Source: Chloroflexota bacterium (GTDB lineage Bacteria; Chloroflexota; Anaerolineae; Anaerolineales; Villigracilaceae). From it: a stretch of DNA of 10,929 nt. Made by a program: the position numbers and the translations under genes. Positions 1 to 6,906 of this stretch are shown piece after piece. Each line of letters opens with the position of its first letter. Position 1 is the stretch's first letter. Under the pieces are notes generated by a model that was not told the origin of the DNA, did not search any database, and saw nothing but the letters and a program-made list of their open reading frames with translations. Location of the stretch: assembly GCA_021796315.1 (NCBI GenBank), contig JAJYOH010000152.1, positions 1 to 10,929 of the forward strand. Direction: 5' to 3'.

Positions 1-271
1 GGCTATTTGCCATTATATTTATGATGGCCTTTTCAATGTACAGAAACCCGATGGGCGCTCCTTGATCGTAGTCCAGAGGCTGGAGCAGGCCGCCAAATGT
101 GCGATTGACCAGGTTCAACGCCAGATTGGCTTCATCGTGCCATAGGGAACGGTCCGCTATATATTGCCGCAATCGAAGGATGATTCCCAAAACAACCAGC
201 AACCATCCGATGGAATCTGGTTTTAGCAATGCGTTCAGTCGTTTCTGCACAGCTTTGACGTTTGCCTTCAT
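1..271 (-). CDS. Membrane glycosyltransferase, ArnT/GT39-like, N-terminal part (runs off left edge)
   Basis: Reading the minus strand from ATG at 271 gives 90 open codons with no stop before the edge. After a basic N-terminus comes a hydrophobic segment (about residues 22-32, IGWLLVVLGII), followed by LRLRQYIADRSLWHDEANLALN and then a QGAPIGFLYIEK stretch near residue 70-80. The LWxDEA element sits in the first extracytoplasmic loop of ArnT/GT39-type GT-C enzymes and carries the acidic pair that contacts the polyprenyl-phosphate-sugar donor. Such enzymes move sugars from lipid carriers to acceptors outside the membrane. The start is set by AAAGGTGAG a few bases upstream and by a promoter about 30 bases further up. 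The acceptor and sugar cannot be told. The family is fairly sure; the rest of the gene lies outside the window. Confidence 0.75.
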   Translation of the reverse strand, partial: MKANVKAVQKRLNALLKPDSIGWLLVVLGIILRLRQYIADRSLWHDEANLALNLVNRTFGGLLQPLDYDQGAPIGFLYIEKAIINIMANS

Positions 272-302
272 GACTCACCTTTGTGACTTTAAATTCAGCA
301 TC

Positions 303-330
303 ATTATATCGTCTTCCTTCGCGCCGACAA
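303..330 (-). promoter_or_regulatory. Promoter for the edge glycosyltransferase gene
   Basis: On the minus strand a perfect -10 box TATAAT (308 to 303) follows a TTGTCG -35 candidate (330 to 325) with a 16-base spacer. The start codon lies 32 bases downstream of the -10, leaving a short leader containing the ribosome binding site. This is a sigma-70-type match by eye. Confidence 0.5.
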
Positions 331-384
331 TTTAAGAATCCTTTGCCGCCGTGATAGACTCCCGCCACCATTCAATAGGACTTG

Positions 385-490
385 TACTTATGCAGAGAGG
401 CTGAGGGATCGGCTCGGTGACGCCCCGATAACGAATGTGGTTGGATGGTTGAGATGTGCTTTTGTTGCAGGAATATCTGCCGGTTGAGTA
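385..490 (+). promoter_or_regulatory. SAM-I (S-box) riboswitch-like element, probably degenerate
   Basis: The plus strand holds CTTATGCAGAGAGGC, then GAGGGA, GGCTC, GGTGACGCC and CGATAAC, in the order and spacing of the SAM-I core (CTTATnnAGAG, GGC, GAGGGA, GGCCC, nnTGA, GCC, cGGCAACC). A P1 helix can form between UACUUA (385-390) and UGAGUA (485-490). P2 is GGC (399-401) with GCC (422-424). A P4 hairpin is GCAG (467-470) with CUGC (477-480). Weak points: the usual GGCAACC reads GATAACG, and I find no P3 helix. A terminator hairpin follows at 553-586, as in an expression platform, but no plus-strand gene lies downstream. It may be a relic, a trans-acting RNA, or chance similarity. Confidence 0.4.
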
Positions 491-552
491 ATCTCTCGTA
501 TTTTTCGCAGGATGTTACAGCGTCCACTCGAGCATTGCTCGCAACGACATGA

Positions 553-586
553 CAAAAAGGGCTGGCTTGATGCCAGTCCTTTTTTA
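553..586. terminator. Bidirectional rho-independent terminator
   Basis: AAGGGCTGGC (557-566) pairs with GCCAGTCCTT (572-581) around a 5-base loop, with one G-T wobble. On the plus strand it is followed by six Ts, and on the minus strand by TTTTTG. It most simply ends the CDF transporter transcript coming from the right. It could also end a plus-strand transcript from the riboswitch-like element at 385-490. Confidence 0.75.
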
Positions 587-656
587 TCAACATAACGCCA
601 CTCTGCGACCAATTCTTTGGCGGATTGCAAACCCGCTCTACAAAACCACTTTTGTA

Positions 657-1562
657 TTATGACTCTGCCATTTCCATTGGCTCGACGTGGACGGTCACAT
701 CCGAGTCGGGGAGAAGCTCATGCACCTTTTTCTCGATCCGCTCGGTGATGGCGTGCGTCTCGTTGAGTGTACGCTCGCCATTCATCGTGACGTGCAAGTC
801 CACGAACCAGCGCGCGCCGGATGGCCGGATGCGGACCGCGTGACAATCATGGACGCCTTTCATCCGCCCCACTTTGGCAATGATCTTTTCGGTCATGCCA
901 TTAGGTGCGGTATCGAGCAACGCACTGATCGTTCGCCAGCCCAACTCGCCGCTGACGAAGATGACAATCAACGCGACCACCAGCGCTGCGATCGCATCAG
1001 CCTCGGACATCCAATTGAGTCCCGGTATGTAGCGGGCGAGAGTCAAGCCGATGAGGCCGAGGATGACTACGGTCGAGGACCAGATGTCGGTCGAGAAATG
1101 AAGCGCATCTGCTTCAAGCGCCTGCGAGTTGTATTTTTTCGCGGCCCGGTACAAAATCCGCGAGCGGGTGTAGTCAATCGCAATCGAAGTCCCCATCACG
1201 ATGAACGACCAAATCGAAATCTCGACTTCGGCCTTTTTGAAGAATAGACGATTCACGGCTTCGTAAATAATCCATGCCGATGTGGCGAGCAGCAAAACCG
1301 TCTCAAATAGCGCTGATAAGTTTTCGATCTTGCCGTGGCCGAAGTTGTGTTCCTTGTCTGCGGGCTTATCTGCCATGCGGACAGCGAAGAACGTCATGAG
1401 CGCCGCGACCAGGTCGAGCGCGGAGTGCGCGGCTTCGGCAAGGATACCGAGCGAGTTGGTTAAGATACCGACAATGATCTTGAAGGAGGTCAATCCGACC
1501 GCGGCAATGACCGAACTAAGCGCGGCGGATGTTTTATCTTTTTGTGCCTGTGTATGCGACAT
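657..1562 (-). CDS. Cation diffusion facilitator (CDF) family metal efflux transporter
   Basis: This 301-residue protein has the length and layout of a CDF proton/divalent-metal antiporter that exports Zn(II) or related ions across the cytoplasmic membrane. Six membrane segments fall within about residues 13-212, followed by a cytoplasmic ferredoxin-like dimerisation domain (about 215-297). The transport-site residues appear as HxxxD in TM2 (H46, D50) and HxxxD in TM5 (H155, D159, preceded by D152). The GHGKIENLSAL stretch after TM2 is characteristic. HxxxD at the first site leans toward Zn/Co/Cd rather than the DxxxD of Fe/Mn-type members, but this is not decisive. ATG at 1562 has TGAGGAC upstream, and an imperfect inverted repeat (CCTCA/TGAGG, 1568-1586) overlaps that ribosome binding site. 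It is monocistronic. A perfect 7-bp hairpin (TACAAAA/TTTTGTA, 639-656) abuts the stop codon, and the real terminator is 553-586. Confidence 0.93.
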   Translation of the reverse strand: MSHTQAQKDKTSAALSSVIAAVGLTSFKIIVGILTNSLGILAEAAHSALDLVAALMTFFAVRMADKPADKEHNFGHGKIENLSALFETVLLLATSAWIIYEAVNRLFFKKAEVEISIWSFIVMGTSIAIDYTRSRILYRAAKKYNSQALEADALHFSTDIWSSTVVILGLIGLTLARYIPGLNWMSEADAIAALVVALIVIFVSGELGWRTISALLDTAPNGMTEKIIAKVGRMKGVHDCHAVRIRPSGARWFVDLHVTMNGERTLNETHAITERIEKKVHELLPDSDVTVHVEPMEMAES

Positions 1563-1656
1563 GATGTCCTCAATGTGTGAATGAGGTCGCCTGTCGTAAA
1601 TTCAATTGCATCACTTGGGGGGATACGACTTTGAGATTCTGGCGCCGATTGGCAAC

Positions 1657-1685
1657 ATGATACCTAATTCATGCGTTGATGAAAA
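1657..1685 (-). promoter_or_regulatory. Candidate promoter for the CDF transporter
   Basis: On the minus strand TTTTCA (1685 to 1680) and TATCAT (1662 to 1657) are separated by 17 bases, matching the -35 in 4 and the -10 in 5 of 6 positions. This predicts a leader of roughly 90 bases. I see no convincing metal-regulator operator. Confidence 0.35.
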
Positions 1686-1728
1686 GGGTTGAATGTCATA
1701 GATTGGGTGACAGTGTTGAAAGGTAAAT

Positions 1729-1760
1729 AAAAAAGCGGATGCGCTGCGTCCGCTTTTTTC
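1729..1760 (-). terminator. Rho-independent terminator after the small membrane gene
   Basis: AAAAAAGCGGATGC and GCGTCCGCTTTTTT form a 14-bp stem with one wobble pair and a 3-base loop. The minus-strand T-run starts about 11 bases after the stop codon at 1771. The A and T flanks are symmetric, so it could also work in the plus direction. Confidence 0.85.
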
Positions 1761-1770
1761 GGCCAGGTTA

Positions 1771-2130
1771 TCAATGTATTCCCAAAACTGTGAAGAATAG
1801 TGTCATCATGATCATCCACGTTGCCAGTTGCGTAACAAATTTAATAACCAAGCCCAGCGCGGCAAATAAGATTGCCAACATTATGGGATTAGGATTTCTA
1901 AAGTTCCGATACCCAACTATTCCTCCAACAGTCAAGGAGAACAATGAACCAATTCCTCCACCCCAAGCTTCTTCTAAAAGCAAGTGTGGACTCGGTTCCA
2001 TAAAAATAGAAAAACTATAGAACAATACAGTAATAAAAGCGCCAATAGCACCCGTGAAGATTCGCTTTTTCTCTAAAAGCATGTTTTTATATGCTCCCAA
2101 TTTTCTTTTAAGCCATACCAGCACTTTCAT
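1771..2130 (-). CDS. Small multi-pass membrane protein, unknown function
   Basis: I do not recognise this 119-residue protein. A basic N-terminus (KRKLGAYKNMLLEKKR, residues 8-23) is followed by hydrophobic segments at about 24-43, 57-73 and 82-117. The last is long enough for two spans, so three or four are expected. A glycine-rich stretch (WGGGIGSLFSLTVGGIVG) and an NPNP turn are notable. I chose ATG at 2130 because GGGGA lies six bases upstream. The in-frame ATG at 2157 has no ribosome binding site and abuts the T-run of the kbl terminator. The gene is clearly A+T-richer than its neighbours (one 60-base line counts to about 37% GC), which may mean later acquisition. It sits between two terminators with little room for its own promoter, so it may depend on read-through from kbl. 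Confidence 0.65.
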   Translation of the reverse strand: MKVLVWLKRKLGAYKNMLLEKKRIFTGAIGAFITVLFYSFSIFMEPSPHLLLEEAWGGGIGSLFSLTVGGIVGYRNFRNPNPIMLAILFAALGLVIKFVTQLATWMIMMTLFFTVLGIH

Positions 2131-2159
2131 TCCGTATCCCCGATCACCCTGATGCATGA

Positions 2160-2191
2160 AACTAAAAGGCGGCGTCCCAACCTTCGCCGCC
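2160..2191 (-). terminator. Rho-independent terminator after kbl
   Basis: Inverted repeat GGCGGCG (2168-2174) and CGCCGCC (2185-2191) with a 10-base loop, followed on the minus strand by TTTTAGTTT. It lies about 30 bases past the kbl stop codon. Confidence 0.75.
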
Positions 2192-2193
2192 TC

Positions 2194-2219
2194 GACTACA
2201 AAACTACGTGACTATCAAA

Positions 2220-2225
<6 letters not shown>
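2194..2225. repeat. Two imperfect 16-bp tandem copies over the kbl stop codon
   Basis: GACTACAAAACTACGT is followed directly by GACTATCAAACTATAT, identical at 12 of 16 positions. The second copy covers the kbl stop codon (2220-2222). The repeat places several TAG triplets in a row on the minus strand. It may be a small local duplication without function. Confidence 0.4.
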
Positions 2226-3398
<1,173 letters not shown>

Positions 3399-3417
3399 GT
3401 TATTCTCCATATTGTGT

Positions 3418-3460
3418 TGTCATTGCGAGGAGCCGCTTTGCAGGCGACGCGGCAATGACA
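3418..3460. repeat. REP-like palindromic intergenic repeat in the kbl leader
   Basis: TGTCATTGC (3418-3426) and GCAATGACA (3452-3460) form a perfect 9-bp inverted repeat around a GC-rich core containing GAGGAGC and GGCGACGCG. The pattern TCATTGCGAGGAG...GCGACGCGGCAATGA is a recurring interspersed repeat type in several bacterial genomes, from memory. It lies between the kbl -10 box and the start codon, so it should fold in the mRNA leader. Confidence 0.6.
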
Positions 3461-3471
3461 TGAAATAATTT

Positions 3472-3477
3472 ATTATA
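3472..3477 (-). promoter_or_regulatory. -10 box of the kbl promoter
   Basis: The minus strand shows a perfect TATAAT (GCTATAATAAATTATT). I cannot find a good -35 at the right distance, and the upstream side merges with the terminator at 3487-3526. A start near 3465 would give a leader of about 65 bases containing the REP-like hairpin. Confidence 0.4.
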
Positions 3478-3486
3478 GCGACTTCA

Positions 3487-3526
3487 CAAAAAAGCGACTG
3501 TCACAACTTGCTCGTGACAATCGCTC
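3487..3526 (-). terminator. Rho-independent terminator after the 80-residue gene
   Basis: AGCGACTGTCAC (3493-3504) pairs with GTGACAATCGCT (3514-3525), with one C-A mismatch and a 9-base loop. On the minus strand it is followed by six Ts. The plus side also has CTATTTTTG, so some bidirectional activity is possible. The gap 3527-3612 between it and the gene shows nothing else I can name. Confidence 0.8.
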
Positions 3527-3612
3527 TATTTTTGCGCTTTGCGCGCCAGCACTCTGTTCTTTGAATGTCCGCGGCGTAAGTTCATTATCGCCGTCAAAGT
3601 ATAGCGGCTTTG

Positions 3613-3855
3613 CTAATGTGTGGAATGCGCCTGATTCCCTGACGAATAGTACAGACCCAAATCCTGATGAATGATCGTTTCAATTGCTGTGATTCCCAAC
3701 GGTTTGACTTCGTAGTACGTGTAATACGTTCCGCTGGGGTCAGGCCCGGTGGCACAGGCATAACCGATGATGCCGCATTCGATCCGCACCGGAATCGCAA
3801 GAATCAGGAATACTACGATCAGGACAATCCAGATGATTCTAAAACGTCTGTTCAT
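3613..3855 (-). CDS. Small membrane-anchored or secreted protein, unknown function
   Basis: I do not recognise this 80-residue protein. Basic residues at the N-terminus (MNRRFR) precede one hydrophobic segment at about 7-24 (signal anchor or signal peptide). The rest is a short extracytoplasmic part with two cysteines (C27, C34) that could form a disulfide, and a tyrosine-rich GTYYTYYE stretch. There is no lipobox. Start choice: AAGGAG is six bases before ATG at 3855; the in-frame ATG at 3861 lies directly against that site. Its first 17 bases overlap the end of a helicase-associated gene remnant, much as the GT87 gene overlaps the intact copy. A strong terminator follows. A promoter at about 3990 may serve it alone. 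Confidence 0.65.
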   Translation of the reverse strand: MNRRFRIIWIVLIVVFLILAIPVRIECGIIGYACATGPDPSGTYYTYYEVKPLGITAIETIIHQDLGLYYSSGNQAHSTH

Positions 3856-3964
3856 TTGCATCTCCTTCTGCTAATAAACCCATTTCGGCCAGCGCGTCCA
3901 TGACTTTGGGTTGTGTGCCGGCTTTGGTGACAACAAGCTTCCCGCTTTTACTTCCAAGACCGTA
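3839..3964 (-). pseudogene. C-terminal remnant of a second helicase-associated domain gene
   Basis: The minus-strand frame ending at TAG (3839-3841) reads YGLGSKSGKLVVTKAGTQ, then PKVMDALAEMGLLAEGDANEQ. The end of the intact protein encoded at 5247-6905 is GPTSIVIKAGAQSKVMDALFELGLLAEAIHEQ. At DNA level 3891-3930 matches the corresponding part of the intact gene at about 36 of 40 positions, and similarity fades upstream. No start codon or upstream domain is present: the frame is closed by the stop codon of the GT87 gene at 4013-4015, with which it happens to be in phase. It is a broken, diverged copy of the last 40 or so residues, not a working gene. Confidence 0.7.
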
Positions 3965-3989
3965 AGCTATACGCTTGTTACTGATTGGT

Positions 3990-4018
3990 ATTATAGTATT
4001 ACTCCGGCTAAATCAAAA
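3990..4018 (-). promoter_or_regulatory. Candidate promoter for the 80-residue gene
   Basis: A perfect TATAAT on the minus strand (3995 to 3990) has TTTTGA at 17 bases or TTGATT at 15 bases upstream, overlapping the GT87 stop codon. It would produce a leader of about 125 bases carrying the helicase-associated remnant. Confidence 0.35.
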
Positions 4019-5257
4019 AGGTCTTTTATGATTTTCAACAGCAATCGCAGCATTTTCCCTGTGATCAGCCATCTTTGATTTCCACAAGGACCATGCCAAT
4101 ATCGCGCTAAGAATATAAGGCAGGCTGAAATAGGCTAACGGCAACAACGGGGACGCAAAAAGCAGGAAAGATATGCCTGCAATCATAGCAATTGACTTGC
4201 ATAAGGGAATTTTCGTTTTGACTTTTCTGACCACAAGAAGAAGGGGAATGATCAATAATGTCAGGTCGTGATAATGAAGGTGCGGTGCGAAAAAGAGCGC
4301 AGCAAGAATCGAGAGCCCGATCAGTCTTTCATCGAACTTCCTGGAGCGAAGCCATAACCAACTGACCAGGCCGATTCCCAAACCATATCCAATCCATGCG
4401 ATTAAGCGTATGACATTTTCTGGCGCAAAAGGCAGAGCGCGAAGCATTAGGCCGAGAAAATTCATCATGGCGGATTGATGCGTGCCATACCAACTTCCTC
4501 CGGCTGTAACGATCAACACGTTGATAAAATCCTTCATTCCACCCAGACCAATCAATAAAATACTTGCGATTCCAAGGATGCTTGCCGCAACAAGAAATCG
4601 CCACCAAATTTTTCGATCTCTGAATAGAAAAGGAATTGCCAGCATAAGGCAAATATGCGGACGCACGGTGGTCAGTGCCAAGCCTATTCCCACCATCCAA
4701 TCCTTTCTTTTCAACAGACCAACGCACCACAGGACTGTTCCAAGATAAAGAAGAGCAGTATCCTGTCCCAATAGAATGCTTACAAAGAAAGGATAAAATG
4801 TAACTGCCGCTCCAAGCAAATTTAAACTTTCGACGCTTCGCACTTCGCTTGTCTGAAAAAGCGAATCAATCAGGAAAACACTCCCCGCGATATAAACAAT
4901 CAACAATAGAACGATCCAGCGTAAAAATGATGCTACATAGTCATTGTCAACCAACACCTTTAGCAGAGGCAATAGGTAAGGCATATGATTATAGGGAAGT
5001 ACTTGTCCGCTGCTCAAAGGTATCTTTACGACCGACTGTTCTGTTTGTTGCTGAAGGCCAAGATCATATGCGAAGGAAAAACCATAGTTCTGAACAATCT
5101 TTCCCGCCGTGTAAAAAATGATGAAATCTGTTCCCGTCCGTTCGGTTGAGCTGGAAATCATTTTCATCCATTGAAGTATGTAGCTTAGCGTAAGCGCGAT
5201 CATTAAGCCGGCGCGCAGAATTCGCCAGATGTCCACGCGAGTGTTCTTACTGTTCAT
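4013..5257 (-). CDS. GT87-family (DUF2029) polyprenyl-dependent membrane glycosyltransferase
   Basis: A 414-residue, strongly hydrophobic protein with about ten membrane segments, typical of GT-C enzymes that take sugars from polyprenyl-phosphate carriers on the outer side of the membrane. Family features in order: GTDF (D44, position of the catalytic aspartate in PimE-type enzymes), AYD (63-65), LPYNHMPYLLPLL (87-99), LGQDTALL (163-170), and TTVRPH (196-201). GT87 contains the mycobacterial mannosyltransferase PimE and the arabinosyltransferase AftC; donor and acceptor cannot be chosen here. I place the start at ATG 5257, with GCAGAGG upstream. It overlaps the stop of the upstream gene by 11 bases, suggesting translational coupling. 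An upstream ATG at 5359 would put 34 residues inside the preceding gene and is less likely. The gene is A+T-richer than its upstream neighbour (sampled 60-base lines about 38-43% against 65%). Confidence 0.8.
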   Translation of the reverse strand: MNSKNTRVDIWRILRAGLMIALTLSYILQWMKMISSSTERTGTDFIIFYTAGKIVQNYGFSFAYDLGLQQQTEQSVVKIPLSSGQVLPYNHMPYLLPLLKVLVDNDYVASFLRWIVLLLIVYIAGSVFLIDSLFQTSEVRSVESLNLLGAAVTFYPFFVSILLGQDTALLYLGTVLWCVGLLKRKDWMVGIGLALTTVRPHICLMLAIPFLFRDRKIWWRFLVAASILGIASILLIGLGGMKDFINVLIVTAGGSWYGTHQSAMMNFLGLMLRALPFAPENVIRLIAWIGYGLGIGLVSWLWLRSRKFDERLIGLSILAALFFAPHLHYHDLTLLIIPLLLVVRKVKTKIPLCKSIAMIAGISFLLFASPLLPLAYFSLPYILSAILAWSLWKSKMADHRENAAIAVENHKRPF

Positions 5258-6905
5258 GAATTGCCTCTGCCAGTAACCCAAGTTCAAAAAGGGCATCCAT
5301 GACTTTGGATTGTGCGCCGGCTTTGATGACAATGGATGTTGGACCGAGCGGCTCGCCAAGGAATCTGGCTGCTTTCGATTTCCGCAACTTTTCCAGGACT
5401 TCGGGGCGGCTGACCTTTAAAACGACTTGAGTCTCAGCCCGCGCTTCGGTCCCGTTAACTTCCCAGCGTTTGAGGGCTTTGACTAAAACGGGCGGGACAC
5501 CCGCGTCAGAATTTTTTGCAAGCAATGCAAGCAATTGTTCAACCTTCAAACCTTGCTCTTTGGCTTTGGTCAATGAATGCGGCGTGATATGATATTTATA
5601 TTCATCAGGTTTTTCATCATCCCATTCGCAAAAACGCGAGAGCTGATAACGAACAACGCGCGGGACAAGCCGAGGAATGATGATCTTTCCTTGCGAAGAG
5701 ACTTTTATTTTTTCACTTTCGACATTACTCTTCGAGTACGATGTAGATAACCGAATATTCGAATCTCGAATATCGAATACTCGAAAAGCCATCGGAGTTC
5801 CGCCTTTCTCCGCACTTGCTAATTCCACCATTCCCAGCCTGTGCAAAATATCGGCGATGAAGAATCGAATCAATGCACCGTCAACTTCATCCCAATACGC
5901 AAAGCCGCGTAAATACTGTCTATCGGATGCGCGCTTGATAAACCATGAATCATAATCTCCGGCAGGGCGCTGAAAGTCGGGATATTTCTGCTTGATGTCG
6001 CGTACGAACGGAATCAGACTCCACCATTTGTCTTCGGGAATCACATCGAGCAAGTTCAATAAAAATTCGCGCGTGATCTGCGGCTGATTTTTCCATTCGC
6101 CTTCGCAGATGAGGCTGGGCATTAGCCGCAATTCGTTGAATGTTTCAGATTTTTGCCATGCTTCAACCAGCATTTGCAAAGCATCCATACGTGAGGCTTC
6201 GAGAAATTTCTGCACGGCTTCAGCTTGCGGAACTTTTTTCTTCAACAATCCAGCAGCCTGTAAAAGCGATAATAATTTCGGGTCTGGGGAAATGTCGCGC
6301 CCGATGCGGAGCGCGGCCAGAAGAGTCGCCGCGTCATCGAGGATGTGATCGTCCGCGGGGATGATGTGATTCTTTTCGCCGGGCGTCGCGCCGCGGCCAA
6401 GAGGTTCGCTCACCACAGAGTTCACAGAGGGCACGGAGTCTTTTTTATTTTTTTCTCTGCGAGCTTCGTGCTCTCCGTGGTGAATAATCTCGAACAAATC
6501 ATCGGGAATATACGCAAATTCCTGCGGACCTTTATCGGTGTCGAAAAATGCGCGGGCGATCAGGGCGCGATAAAACAAATATTCAGACGTTGATGATGGT
6601 TTGAGATGCGGACGTTCGCGGTCGCGTTTGCCTGCGCCCATTTCGCGAACGTCGCCAAATTCGCGGACGAAAGCGGCCCACGGAATCCGCCCGTCGGAAT
6701 TTGTCAGCGCGGTGATGGCTTCGCGCGCCTGAGGTGTCAGTGATTCAATTAATTCGGCGACCAGCTCGGGGTCGAGGAGTGAAGCGGATAATTCTTCGCG
6801 TGCAGAATCTTCATCGTTTGAGTCAAGCTCGATTCCCCAGAGTCCGGCGACGATGCGGAGATGTCCAATATCTTGTTTGAGGAGGGAGTGAAGAAGATCT
6901 GGCAT
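5247..6905 (-). CDS. Helicase-associated (XPB/Ssl2 N-terminal type, Helicase_C_3) domain protein without a motor
   Basis: A 552-residue protein resembling the actinobacterial helicase-associated domain proteins (Rv0862c type). The N-terminal 60 or so residues (LLHSLLKQDIGHLRIVAGLWGI) and 60-130 are helical. The segment IKVSSQGKIIIPRLVPR (400-416) followed by YHITPHSLTKAKEQG (438-452), LLALLAKNS and VPPVLVKALKRW fits the Helicase_C_3/XPB N-terminal pattern. The C-terminus ends KVMDALFELGLLAE. No Walker A, Walker B or other helicase motif is present, so it probably acts as a DNA-binding or accessory protein; its role is unknown. Two linker regions look inserted: residues about 142-168 come from a CACCAC palindromic repeat and about 375-394 from a CGAAT-rich repeat, both in frame. 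ATG 6905 is used; the ribosome binding site (AGTAGGAC) is part of a palindrome. It lies between the lipid kinase and GT87 genes. Confidence 0.8.
   Translation of the reverse strand: MPDLLHSLLKQDIGHLRIVAGLWGIELDSNDEDSAREELSASLLDPELVAELIESLTPQAREAITALTNSDGRIPWAAFVREFGDVREMGAGKRDRERPHLKPSSTSEYLFYRALIARAFFDTDKGPQEFAYIPDDLFEIIHHGEHEARREKNKKDSVPSVNSVVSEPLGRGATPGEKNHIIPADDHILDDAATLLAALRIGRDISPDPKLLSLLQAAGLLKKKVPQAEAVQKFLEASRMDALQMLVEAWQKSETFNELRLMPSLICEGEWKNQPQITREFLLNLLDVIPEDKWWSLIPFVRDIKQKYPDFQRPAGDYDSWFIKRASDRQYLRGFAYWDEVDGALIRFFIADILHRLGMVELASAEKGGTPMAFRVFDIRDSNIRLSTSYSKSNVESEKIKVSSQGKIIIPRLVPRVVRYQLSRFCEWDDEKPDEYKYHITPHSLTKAKEQGLKVEQLLALLAKNSDAGVPPVLVKALKRWEVNGTEARAETQVVLKVSRPEVLEKLRKSKAARFLGEPLGPTSIVIKAGAQSKVMDALFELGLLAEAIHEQ
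5731..5785. repeat. CGAAT-rich repeat inserted in frame in the helicase-associated gene
   Basis: Outer arms TTCGAGTA (5731-5738) and TACTCGAA (5778-5785) are an 8-bp inverted repeat. Inside, CGAAT recurs at 5752, 5760, 5767 and 5774, a period of about 7-8 bases, with the palindrome CGAATATTCG. It encodes residues 375-394 of the host protein (serine-, arginine- and asparagine-rich), located in a linker just before the conserved domain. Confidence 0.5.
6410..6483. repeat. CACCACAGAG-type palindromic repeat inserted in frame
   Basis: The left arm starts TCACCACAGAG, the right arm ends CTCTCCGTGGTGA, and the middle is T-rich. The two 29-base arms are complementary at about 20 positions. This matches a widespread interspersed repeat type (CACCACRGAG...CTCYGTGGTG) known to me from many environmental bacterial genomes. 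Its 74 bases are read in frame as charged and serine/valine-rich residues 142-168 of the helicase-associated protein without introducing a stop. Confidence 0.65.
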
Positions 6906-6906
6906 G

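Noticed and set aside
388..630. Minus-strand open frames of 73 and 80 codons in the gap before the CDF gene
   Set aside because: They run through the terminator hairpin and the riboswitch-like element and have no ribosome binding site or family resemblance.
590..656. Possible tRNA or tRNA 3' remnant near the CDF gene end
   Set aside because: No cloverleaf can be drawn: the T-arm consensus GGTTCGAATCC and an acceptor stem are absent.
687..1247. A 186-codon plus-strand open frame opposite the CDF transporter
   Set aside because: It lies wholly antisense to a gene with clear family motifs, its protein is charged and patternless, and no ribosome binding site fits.
5258..5359. N-terminal extension of the GT87 protein to ATG 5359
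   Set aside because: These 34 codons lie inside the conserved end of the helicase-associated gene in another phase, while ATG 5257 has its own ribosome binding site.
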